A stretch of 64,000 nucleotides of DNA from Robbsia sp. KACC 23696 (GTDB lineage: Bacteria > Pseudomonadota > Gammaproteobacteria > Burkholderiales > Burkholderiaceae), in assembly GCF_039852015.1 (NCBI RefSeq), contig NZ_CP156627.1:806001-870000 (forward strand). The letters are read 5' to 3'. Under the pieces are notes generated by a model. The model ran no database searches. It was not told the origin of the DNA and saw nothing but the letters and a program-made list of their open reading frames with translations. The position numbers and the translations under genes were made by a program. Positions within the stretch are counted from its first letter, which is position 1, and each line of letters starts with the position of its first letter. Positions 20,901-28,271 of the stretch are shown here, piece by piece.

Positions 20901-23900
20901 ACGGGGTCCGCGAGGCGGTCGTCCTGACGCAGGAAGGGCCCGGGGGCACGCGACTACTGGCCTACGTGACCGCGCAGCGTGGCCGGACCATCACGTCGCA
21001 GGCATTGCGCTCCCAGCTCGGCGAAACCCTCCCGGACTACATGGTGCCGGCCGTGTTGATGGTGCTCGACGCGCTGCCTTTGACGTCGAACGGCAAGGTG
21101 GACCGTCGCGCGCTGCCGGAGCCGACTTACGAGACGCGCGGCTACGAGGCGCCGCAGGGCGCGGTGGAAGACGCGCTCGCACGCATTTGGCAGGATGTTT
21201 TAGCGATCGAACGCGTCGGGCGCCACGACAATTTCTTCGAGCTGGGAGGCCATTCGCTGCTGGCGATTCAGTTACTGGCACAACTCCGGGCCGGCGGTTG
21301 GGCCGCGGATGTGCAGACCCTGTTCCAACGCCCGTGCTTCATGGACTTCGCGGCGTCCGTCACCGCGGTGCCGACGCTCAATCCGACGAAGGCGTCGGCG
21401 GCAGAGGCAGAGGGCATTCCATCGGCGTGTGTCGCGATCGAACCGCGGATGCTGTCGCTGGTGACATTGGATGTCGCCGATATCCGGCTGCTGGAGGCAG
21501 CGATCCCCGGCGGCGCGGCCAATATCCAGGATATCTATCCGCTTGCGCCATTGCAGCAAGGCATCCTGTTCCATCACATGGTTCAGGCCGAGGGGGACAT
21601 CTATGTGCAATCGGAGCTGCTGAGCTTTACGACGCGCTCGCGCCTGGATCGCTTTATTGCAAGCGTCGATCAGGTGATCGCGCGCCACGACATCCTGCGG
21701 ACATCGGTGCACTGGCGGCAATTGGCGCAGCCGGTGCAGGTCGTGCAAAGAACCGCCCGTTTGGCGGTGCAGTGGTGGGATCCGGACGCATCCGGAAACG
21801 TCGAAGCGCGCTTGAACGCGCATATCGATCCGCGTCACTATCGTATCGATGTGGGACAGGCACCGATGGTACGTGCCGTCGCCGTTCATGACGAAGCGGC
21901 GGACCGCTGGTTGCTGCAGCTGACGAGCCATCATCTGGCCTTGGATCACACGTCGGAGGACTTGCTGCTCGGGGAGTTGACGCTGATCCTGCAAGGGCGG
22001 GAAGCACAACTGCCGGCGCCGGTGCCGTTCCGTCGGTTTGTCGAACAGCTGCAGTCGGCGGCGAACCCGGAAGCCGATCTGGCATTCTTCAAGCGCCTGC
22101 TAAGCGATGTCGAGGAGCCGACCGCACCCTTCGGTCTGGTCGATGTACAAGGCGACGCGACGGACGTGCGGGAGGAAACGATGGTCCTCGACGCCGTCCT
22201 CGTGGCGTCCTTGCGGGAACAGGCGCGGAAGGCCGGTGTCAGTGTGGCAACGCTCGCCCACCTCGCGTGGGCCGTGGTGGTCGGCCAACTAAGCGGTCGC
22301 GACGACGTGGTGTTCGGGACCGTGCTGTTCGGCCGGATGCAGGCGGGCGAAGGCGCCGAACGCGCGCTCGGCATGTTCGTCAATACCTTGCCGGTGCGGA
22401 TCGGACTCGCGGGGCAAGATGTCGCGCGTGCGCTGCAACAGACGCATGCGTTGCTGGCCGAGCTGTTACGGCATGAGCATACGAGCCTGTCTCTGGCGCA
22501 GCGATGCAGTGCCCTGCCCGCAGGGACGCCGCTGTTTTCGTCGATGCTGAACTATCGCCATGGCGTTCAAGACGCGGGTCCCGAGCAAGACCTGGCGTGG
22601 GATGGCATCGCGGTCCTGAATTTCCACGAGCGGACGAACTTTCCCGTCTCGATGACGGTCAACGACAAGGGGCCACGCGTCGAGCTGGTCGTCCATGTGT
22701 CGGGACCGGTGGATGCCCGGCGTATCGGCACCTATATGCGGACGGCGGTGGAGGCGCTTGACGACGCGTTGACGCACCGGCCGAACATGCCAATCGAGGC
22801 CATCGACCTGTTGGGCGACGCCGAGCGGCAGGCATTGGCGCAGTGGGGATGCAACCGGCGGACGTTCGACGATGCTCGGCCGGTGCACGCCTTGATCGCG
22901 GCCCAGGCGGCGCGTCATCCGGATGCCGTTGCCATTGTCTGCGGCGCGGAGACCCTCCGCTACGGCGAACTGGCGCTCCGTGCCAATCGCCTCGCGCATC
23001 GGCTTGTCGCAATGGGCGTCGGCGCGGACGTGCTGGTCGGGATCGCGTTGGAGCGATCGATCGACATGGTTGTCGGACTGCTGGCGATCTTGAAGGCCGG
23101 GGGGGCGTATGTCCCATTGGATCCGGCCTATCCGGCGGAACGTCTGTCCTACATGCTGGGGGATAGCGGCTGCCGCTTGTTGCTGACGCAGTCCGCGCTG
23201 GTGGATCGGTTGGGGATTCCGGATGGGGTAACGGCGGTGGCGTTGGATCGCTTGGACCTGGCGGGCGAGCCGACGGACGACCCGCATGCCGACGCGGCGG
23301 TGCAGGGCGCGCATCTGGCGTATGTGATTTATACGTCGGGATCCACGGGGCATCCGAAGGGAACGATGATCAGCCACCGTGCCCTGAGCAATTTCCTGCG
23401 AAGCGCACAGGACCGTCCTGGGATCACGTCCGATGACACGCTCGTCGCCGTCACCTCATTGTCCTTCGATATCGCGGCGCTCGAGCTGTATCTGCCGCTG
23501 ATCACCGGCGCGCGCGTCGTCATCGCCTCCAGTGCGGAGGCGCGCGACGGTAATGCGCTGGCGGCACTGCTGACGCGGCACCGCGCGACGATGTTCCAGT
23601 CGACGCCGTCGACGTGGCGGATGTTGCTTGAAACGGCGTGGGATGTGCGATCGACCTCGGCTTCGTTCAAGGGGCTCTGCGGTGGCGAGGCGTTGCCCGA
23701 GGAGCTGGCGACGCAGCTGTGTCGGCGTGGGGTGGCGCTGTGGAATATGTACGGACCGACGGAGACGACCATCTGGTCGGCTGCGGCACCGCTGTCGGAA
23801 GGCACGTTGCCGGCGCTCGGCGCACCGTTTGCCGAGACGACGCTACGCGTGGTGGATCGCACTCTGCGCCCCGTGCCGATCGGGGTGGCGGGCGAGCTTT

Positions 23901-24682
23901 ACATCGGCGGTCGTGGCTTGGCGCGCGGCTATCTGAACCGCCCGAGCGTGACGGCGGCGCGCTTCGTGCCCGATCCCTTCGACGAAAACGGCGCGCGTCT
24001 CTACCGTACCGGCGATCTGGTGCGATGGACCGAGGATGGTCAATTGCGCTATCTGGGGCGGATCGACCATCAGGTGAAAATCCGCGGCTTCCGTATCGAG
24101 TTGGGTGAGATCGAAGCGCAGCTGGCGGCGCAAGCCGGCGTCCGCGAAGCGGTAGTCAGCGCGCAGGAGAGCGTGCAAGGGGCGCGTTTGATCGCCTATG
24201 TCACGGCGCACGTCGGCCAGGTTCTCGACGCACAGGTGCTGCGCACGGCACTCGCTGCCGTGCTGCCGGCGCATATGGTGCCGTCGGCGATCCTCGTGCT
24301 CGATGCGCTGCCGCTGACGCCGAACGGCAAGATCGATCGCAAGGGCTTGCCTGCCGCCGATCACCAGGAGAAGGAATACGCCGCGCCACAAGGCGAAATC
24401 GAAGAAACGCTGGCGCGCATCTGGACCGAGGTGCTTGGCGCGGCGCAGATAAGCCGGCACGACGATTTCTTCGCGTTGGGCGGCCATTCCCTGCTTGCGA
24501 TGAAGGTGCAGCGCGACGTGACCGCGTTGCTTCATCTCGATGTGCCGCTGCGGACGTTCTTTGCCAGAACCGCGCTGTACGATCTCGCGCAAGCCTGCGC
24601 CGAGGCCCGCGAACAGCAGGGCGATGCCAATAATGACGATTTAGACACGATGAGGGATCTGTTAGGTGAATTGGCCGATTAG
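14996..24682 (+). CDS. NRPS, three modules: C-A(Gly)-T-C-A(Thr)-T-C*-A(Gly)-T
   Basis: Large siderophore synthetase of 3228 residues. ATG 14996 has GGAG five bases upstream and is preferred over ATG 14978. Module 1: C (HHLISDG at 161-167), A pocket DILQLGMIWK (glycine) and carrier Ser1019. Module 2: C (HHIVSDG at 1205-1211), A pocket DFWNIGMVHK (the standard threonine code) and carrier Ser2087. Module 3: an unusual C domain with HHLALDH at 2312-2318 in place of HHxxxDG, A pocket DILQLGMIWK again (glycine) and carrier Ser3165. The protein ends with a short acidic tail and has no thioesterase, reductase or terminal condensation domain. It therefore either passes its chain to a synthetase outside the window or relies on a separate release enzyme. 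There is no epimerisation domain. Collinear reading after the Asp module gives Gly-Thr-Gly, with the Thr possibly modified by the atypical C domain. Confidence 0.93.
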   Translation: MNDEDRALIELLMADSGLEKTRGSAVSPGERVPLSLSQRRLWFLQQYEPDSCAYNITHAFSITGPLDVARLRDAFRMLVARHAILRTVFQEIDGVPYQIVHAEKDFSFAHHDLADVARDGWQLHAAEQEAMRPFAIEGGALFRVAVYSASASEHCLVVAVHHLISDGWSNAIWANDLGLAYRLSATGSGATLPPLPTQYADYALRQQDYLAGEQAQRDRAYWHRYLGDDLPVLNVASDRGRPAVLGARGIGVVFRMPAKTASALTAFCARESVTPFVACLAAYQLLLARYSNQDEFFVGVPVAGRHWPEVQNLIGLFINTQVYRARLRPDKTVRHCLRDVQDDAIGALNHPDLPFDYLIDSLSLPRQSNRHPLFQVGFDFRDERVPVSLAFDGLAVQPLEEGSDQSKFDVMLHVGLGPDGVDGRIVMHADLFDAATAARWAEEYPQWLEIVVGQADRAIGALPVPADLNPIDPSWYASQIADVAHAAPGACVHERIAEQASVYPERIAVTFDDVPLSYRALEARANRLAHRLIKRGVGPDVCVGIAVARSAEMVVGLLAILKAGGAYVPLDPEYPAERLAYMVEHSKVGLLLTQSSVRAQLGLPATVEAIELDTVDVSDESAERPTRRVDAENLAYVIYTSGSTGRPKGVMVRHAALTNFLSGMQATFALRQTDCLVAVTSLSFDIAALEVFLPLTAGARVVVASRDVARDGHALVRLLDDSAATVMQATPATWRMLLAAEWQGKALKGLCGGEALSQDLSDALRARGVALWNMYGPTETTIWSSCQPVDARPDLGRPIAATQLRVLDGALREVPVGVAGELYIGGAGLARGYLNRADLTAERFVPDPFDARGGRLYRTGDLVRWSAAGELTYLGRIDHQVKIRGFRIELGEVEACLLALAGVREAIVTASDSAEGTRLLAYVTVQAGASCTPTDLRTALSQALPDYMVPAVVTVLDALPLTPNGKVDRQALPAPAFELAGYAPPEGDVEERLALIWREVLSVAQVGRHDNFFALGGDSILSLQIVARSRQNGWSIGARLLFECQTVAELARALVVTASTAEPPLLPIARDGHLALSYAQQRLWFLWNLKPESSAYHIAGGLTLSGALDLDALRAAMDDVVQQQEALRTTFVAAMDGSAAQVIHAAMPYDWRYVDLSTDARIDASTRAWAEDLARQAFDLQTGPLLRVGVAKRHAREHVLVVSMHHIVSDGWSVKLLLERVVAAYGARLSETASGGIGALPTPTLPTLPVQYADYAAWQRQWLDAGEGRRQLSYWREQLVTVDGAQPVLALPVDRPRQAAGAYRAATHDITLPTGLDEAVRSTARRLSTTPFVVLLAAFQAVLYRHSGQTDIRIGVPLANRERAEVAGLIGFFVNTQVLRAQLDGGTTVGALLEQVKARAQGAQTHADLPFDMLVDALQPERSLGHTPLFQVMFNHQKTDFSALDRLPGLDVATYDTGDRAAQCELTLNTEEDARGRLSGTLTYARELFDVATIDQLGRHYVAMLQAMTAEGVCRVSDVPLLDGAARTALLSWGEAKDAHPYGMAVHERIAREAHRLPDRIAVVCGDRALRYGELDAQANRLAHRLVRCGVGPEIRVGLAVERSIEMVVGLLAILKAGGAYVPLDPSYPEDRLSYMLQDSGVGLLLTQSHLVSTLPVPDGIRIIELDRTDLSDAPESAPHIAVHGENIAYVIYTSGSTGRPKGAQLTHANVSRLLAATRRWFDFDASDVWTMFHSYAFDFSVWELFGALCHGGKLVVVPYPVSREPEAFVQLLRREGVTVLNQTPSAFRQLMQVPRIYDADLPLRVVIFGGEALDPQTLAAWVARFGDAAPRLVNMYGITETTVHVTYRPVSQADTEAQRSPIGEAISDLGLHVLDAAGNLAPVGVAGELHVSGAGLARGYLNRPALTAERFIPNPFSDKGTRLYRTGDLTRWTQHGELDYLGRIDHQVKIRGFRIELGEIEAQLLARDGVREAVVLTQEGPGGTRLLAYVTAQRGRTITSQALRSQLGETLPDYMVPAVLMVLDALPLTSNGKVDRRALPEPTYETRGYEAPQGAVEDALARIWQDVLAIERVGRHDNFFELGGHSLLAIQLLAQLRAGGWAADVQTLFQRPCFMDFAASVTAVPTLNPTKASAAEAEGIPSACVAIEPRMLSLVTLDVADIRLLEAAIPGGAANIQDIYPLAPLQQGILFHHMVQAEGDIYVQSELLSFTTRSRLDRFIASVDQVIARHDILRTSVHWRQLAQPVQVVQRTARLAVQWWDPDASGNVEARLNAHIDPRHYRIDVGQAPMVRAVAVHDEAADRWLLQLTSHHLALDHTSEDLLLGELTLILQGREAQLPAPVPFRRFVEQLQSAANPEADLAFFKRLLSDVEEPTAPFGLVDVQGDATDVREETMVLDAVLVASLREQARKAGVSVATLAHLAWAVVVGQLSGRDDVVFGTVLFGRMQAGEGAERALGMFVNTLPVRIGLAGQDVARALQQTHALLAELLRHEHTSLSLAQRCSALPAGTPLFSSMLNYRHGVQDAGPEQDLAWDGIAVLNFHERTNFPVSMTVNDKGPRVELVVHVSGPVDARRIGTYMRTAVEALDDALTHRPNMPIEAIDLLGDAERQALAQWGCNRRTFDDARPVHALIAAQAARHPDAVAIVCGAETLRYGELALRANRLAHRLVAMGVGADVLVGIALERSIDMVVGLLAILKAGGAYVPLDPAYPAERLSYMLGDSGCRLLLTQSALVDRLGIPDGVTAVALDRLDLAGEPTDDPHADAAVQGAHLAYVIYTSGSTGHPKGTMISHRALSNFLRSAQDRPGITSDDTLVAVTSLSFDIAALELYLPLITGARVVIASSAEARDGNALAALLTRHRATMFQSTPSTWRMLLETAWDVRSTSASFKGLCGGEALPEELATQLCRRGVALWNMYGPTETTIWSAAAPLSEGTLPALGAPFAETTLRVVDRTLRPVPIGVAGELYIGGRGLARGYLNRPSVTAARFVPDPFDENGARLYRTGDLVRWTEDGQLRYLGRIDHQVKIRGFRIELGEIEAQLAAQAGVREAVVSAQESVQGARLIAYVTAHVGQVLDAQVLRTALAAVLPAHMVPSAILVLDALPLTPNGKIDRKGLPAADHQEKEYAAPQGEIEETLARIWTEVLGAAQISRHDDFFALGGHSLLAMKVQRDVTALLHLDVPLRTFFARTALYDLAQACAEAREQQGDANNDDLDTMRDLLGELAD

Positions 24683-27293
24683 TCTTGCGCGCGTTTGGCG
24701 ACGCGTTGTCACATTAGCGCCTGCCAGCAGGCGGATGCGCAGCACGCCCGTCGCTGTCGCGTCGGGTATCGTGCTTGTCTTCACCGTCGTGGGCATGTCG
24801 AGTTGCGCGACGCATCGCGCGGATGGCGACACGTCCGCTATGTCGAATGCGTCAGATACGTCCGATACGTCCGCGCTGCATGTCGAGATCCGCAGAACCA
24901 CCGACGGCGTGCCGCATATCAAGGCAGAGACCTGGACCGGCCTGGGCTTCGGCGACGGCTATGCGCAGGCGTCCGATGCCCTTTGCACGATGGCGCAGTC
25001 CTATCTGACGTATCGCGGTGAGCGGTCGCGCTATTTTGGCGCCGATGCCAAACCCGACGTCTTGTCGACACTGGGCCGTCCGACCAATCTCGATTCCGAC
25101 TTCTTCTTCAAGTTGCTCGATACCGATGCCGTCGTGGCGCAGTACAAAGCCAAGCAGCCGCCCGAGATCGCGCAGCTCATCGCCGGTTTCGCGCGCGGCT
25201 ACAACCGCTACGTCCGCGAGCTGAAGGCGGGCCAATGGCCCGATCAGGCGCAGGCATGCCGCAGCGCGCCTTGGTTGACGGAAATCACCGAGACCGACGT
25301 TTATAAGCGTCTGTACGCGGCCAATCTGGCCGGTGGCGCGGCCGATTTCGTCTCCGCCATCGCGACCGCGCAGCCGCCGACGCCGACGCCTGCCTCGCTC
25401 GCGTTGCGTGATGCAGGGCCACGCGATGGCGCCCCGTCCGCGGCAACCGGGCAATCGGTCACGGAGGCCGCGACGTCGCTCGATCGGAAATGGTTCCAGG
25501 CAGGGGGGATTCCAGGGCTCGGCAGCAATGGCATCGCCTTTGGCGGCGAGGCCACGGCAACGGGATCGCCGCTACTGCTCGGCAATCCGCATTGGTTCTG
25601 GCGCGGCCCCGATCGCTTCTATCAGGCCCAATTGACGATTCCGGGGAAGATCGATGTCAGCGGTGCATCGTTCCTGGGCGTGCCGGTCGTGATGATCGGC
25701 TTCAATCGGTCGATCGCGTGGACGCACACCGTTTCGGCCGCGCGGCGTTTCGGCATCTTTCAGTTGCATCTCGGATCGGACAGCCCGACGACCTATCTGT
25801 ACGACGGCAAGCCGGAGGCGATGACGCCCGTCAAACTGCAAGTGGCGGTGCGCAACGCAGACGGTCGCGTGACGACGGCGGAACGGACCTTCTACACGAC
25901 ACGCTTCGGCCCGCTGATCAATCTCGGCACGATGTCGCCGGCATTAAAGTGGGACGACCGACAGGCTTTCGCGCTGCGCGACGTCAACGCCGCCAATTTT
26001 CAGATCTTCCAAAATTTCCTGGAATGGGGCAAGGCAGGCTCGCTGGACGACTTCATTCGGATCCAGAAGCGGTATGCGGCGATGCCATGGGTGAACACCA
26101 TCGCGATAGGACGCCATGACCCGCGCGTCTGGTATGCGGACATCGGCGCGGTGCCGAACGTGCCGGATACGCTGGCGGCGCGATGCACGACGCCGCAGGG
26201 CAAGGCGTTCGACAAGAGCGTGCCGGGCGTGCCCTTCCTCGACGGCTCCCGATCCGACTGCAACTGGCTGACGAGTCCCGGTTCGGTTCTGCCGGGCACG
26301 TTTGCGCCGGATGCCATGCCGCAGTTGCTCCGTCACGACTACGTGGCGAATATGAACAACAGCTATTGGCTCGCCAATCCCGCCGCGCCGATGACCGGCT
26401 TTCCGGCGGTTTTCGGATCGGCCCCCGAGCAACTCGAGCTGCGGCCGCGCCTGGGTTATACGCTGATTCGACAAAGGCTCGACGGATCGGACGGCTATCC
26501 TGGCAACCGCGCGACCAGTGAAACGGTGCGCGAGATGGCCTTGAACAGCCGCGTGCTGTCGGCCGAACTGTTCAAGACGGCGATACTGCGTCGGGTCTGC
26601 GCGGCGGGCCAGGTGTCGGTGGCGCACGATGGCTTGACGCACAGCACGTTCAGTCCTGCGCGCACCGTCGATATCCAGGACGCGTGTGGGGTGTTGAGCG
26701 CGTGGGACAATACCGGCAATGCGCAGGCCAAGGGCGCGCGCCTCTGGAATATGCTTTGGTCGCGTGTCGACAAAATCGGCGGCGCGCAGCTGTATCGGAC
26801 GCCCTTCGATGCCGCGCACCCGATCGATACCCCCAACGGGCTGAACGTCGAGAACCCGGCTGTCGCCGAGGCGTTCGGGGCTGCGGTGCTGGCGATGCAG
26901 GCACAGGGCATTCCACTGGATGCGACGGCGGGGCAGGGCTTGACGCTACAAGCCGATGGCAAGCCGGTCAGCTTGTACGGCGGATGCAACGAGCCGGGTT
27001 ACTTTACCGCCGCGTGCGCTTACCCGGCGCCGGCGGGATCGGCCCTGCAGAACGGCGCAAACCTGCTGGGCAATAGCTATATGCAAACGGTGACCTTTAT
27101 CGGCGGCAGCGTGCAGGCTTACACGCTGCTGGCGAGCGGCGAGTCGGACGATCCGGCGCGCGCGGACAGCGGCAGCGGGACGCTGCGTTACGCACGCAAG
27201 GCGTGGTTGAAAGTGCCGTTTTCAGAGAGCGACATCCAGAAAGATCCGGGCCTGAAAGTGCATGTGTTGGACGAACCCGCTTATGGTCATTAG
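24666..27293 (+). CDS. PvdQ-like penicillin acylase family protein
   Basis: Ntn-hydrolase of the penicillin/acyl-homoserine-lactone acylase family. In pyoverdine producers the homologous PvdQ removes the fatty acyl chain from the precursor in the periplasm. The GTG start at 24666 overlaps the NRPS end by 17 bases, suggesting translational coupling; ATG 24734 is an alternative. A hydrophobic export segment ends in GMSSC, a near-lipobox, so it may be a periplasmic lipoprotein. The alpha-chain region and a variable linker lead to LGSNGIAFGG, where the expected autoproteolytic cut before Ser287 would expose the nucleophile of the beta chain. The length of 875 residues is somewhat above the family norm. 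Its place in the NRPS-transport operon argues for a maturation role rather than quorum quenching or beta-lactam breakdown; that is inference from context. Confidence 0.88.
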   Translation: MNWPISLARVWRRVVTLAPASRRMRSTPVAVASGIVLVFTVVGMSSCATHRADGDTSAMSNASDTSDTSALHVEIRRTTDGVPHIKAETWTGLGFGDGYAQASDALCTMAQSYLTYRGERSRYFGADAKPDVLSTLGRPTNLDSDFFFKLLDTDAVVAQYKAKQPPEIAQLIAGFARGYNRYVRELKAGQWPDQAQACRSAPWLTEITETDVYKRLYAANLAGGAADFVSAIATAQPPTPTPASLALRDAGPRDGAPSAATGQSVTEAATSLDRKWFQAGGIPGLGSNGIAFGGEATATGSPLLLGNPHWFWRGPDRFYQAQLTIPGKIDVSGASFLGVPVVMIGFNRSIAWTHTVSAARRFGIFQLHLGSDSPTTYLYDGKPEAMTPVKLQVAVRNADGRVTTAERTFYTTRFGPLINLGTMSPALKWDDRQAFALRDVNAANFQIFQNFLEWGKAGSLDDFIRIQKRYAAMPWVNTIAIGRHDPRVWYADIGAVPNVPDTLAARCTTPQGKAFDKSVPGVPFLDGSRSDCNWLTSPGSVLPGTFAPDAMPQLLRHDYVANMNNSYWLANPAAPMTGFPAVFGSAPEQLELRPRLGYTLIRQRLDGSDGYPGNRATSETVREMALNSRVLSAELFKTAILRRVCAAGQVSVAHDGLTHSTFSPARTVDIQDACGVLSAWDNTGNAQAKGARLWNMLWSRVDKIGGAQLYRTPFDAAHPIDTPNGLNVENPAVAEAFGAAVLAMQAQGIPLDATAGQGLTLQADGKPVSLYGGCNEPGYFTAACAYPAPAGSALQNGANLLGNSYMQTVTFIGGSVQAYTLLASGESDDPARADSGSGTLRYARKAWLKVPFSESDIQKDPGLKVHVLDEPAYGH

Positions 27294-27374
27294 ACATTTT
27301 CCGCCCGATCGGTCCGCGACGACGGGTGAGGCAAGACTGCCGCGGTCACGGCGGCACGCACGTGGACCGGCTGC

Positions 27375-28271
27375 ATGACCCCAAGACGAGCATTTCTTGT
27401 GTCCTTGTTATGGGCATCGGTCGCGCCGTCCGCCCGGGCCTTGATGATCAAGGCCGACGTGACGCGTATCGCGGCAGTCGATCGCGCGGCGACGGAAACC
27501 TTGCTGGCGCTCGGCATACGGCCCGTTGCCGTTGCCGCGCCCGATGTCTACGCGGCGATGAAAGGCTATCCGCCCTTGCCGGACGGCATAGCGAACGTCG
27601 GTTACAGCGTCGAGCCCAACCTGGAAGTCATGCTTTCCCTCGGCGTGCAACTGACCGTCATGGAGGCGATGAGCCTGAACAATTGGGAAACGCTGGCGCG
27701 GATCGCCCCGGTATTCGTCCTCAATATTTTTACCGAGGGCGGACAGGGGGATTTCGTCGAGGTCGCGCGCTCGGAAACGTTCCGACTCGCACGCGCGCTC
27801 GGTCGGGAGGACGCCGCGGCGCTTTACTGGCAGGATCTGCAACAAAAGATCGCCGCGATACGGCAGCGTCTCGTCGCGTACGCAAAGCGCCCGATCTTTA
27901 TCGCGCAGTTCGGCTTCGGCGCGGGGAGTGTCCTGTTATATGGAAAGCATTGCGTCACCTTCGACGTCATGCGGCAGCTCGGATTCGAGAATGTCGCTAT
28001 CGGAAGCGGCAATCCCTACGGCACGTCCCTGGTCGGGCTCGACCAGTTGAGCAAGTTTCCGGAGGCCGATATCTGTTATATCGATGACGGCGTGCAGACC
28101 CAGTCGGCGATGGCGGCGCTCGCGCAAAGTCCCGTATGGCGGAATCTGCCGATGGTGCGCGCGGGCAGAGTCTATCCGATCGCGCAGTTCGATCCGATCG
28201 GCGCATTGCCGACCGCCTTGCAGTTTGCGGAAAACTTCGACGCGGCGATACGCGCAAGGGGACCGCAATGA
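27375..28271 (+). CDS. FhuD-like periplasmic siderophore-binding protein
   Basis: Substrate-binding protein of the iron-siderophore ABC importer family (298 residues), which delivers the ferric siderophore to the inner-membrane permease. The N-terminus MTPRRAFLVSLL followed by a hydrophobic stretch fits a Tat signal, as in E. coli FhuD. The body shows the usual two-lobed class III pattern, with ETLLALGIRPVAVAA at the start and a conserved late region ending in the expected helix. It begins 81 bases after the acylase and overlaps the permease gene by ATGA (28268-28271), so the importer genes are translationally coupled. The family is secure; the ligand is inferred from the locus. Confidence 0.9.
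   Translation: MTPRRAFLVSLLWASVAPSARALMIKADVTRIAAVDRAATETLLALGIRPVAVAAPDVYAAMKGYPPLPDGIANVGYSVEPNLEVMLSLGVQLTVMEAMSLNNWETLARIAPVFVLNIFTEGGQGDFVEVARSETFRLARALGREDAAALYWQDLQQKIAAIRQRLVAYAKRPIFIAQFGFGAGSVLLYGKHCVTFDVMRQLGFENVAIGSGNPYGTSLVGLDQLSKFPEADICYIDDGVQTQSAMAALAQSPVWRNLPMVRAGRVYPIAQFDPIGALPTALQFAENFDAAIRARGPQ

Noticed and set aside
27375-28271. Heme or cobalamin binding protein instead of siderophore-binding protein
   Set aside because: The Tat-type start, FhuD-like pattern and coupling to a double-length FhuB permease favour a hydroxamate/carboxylate siderophore.
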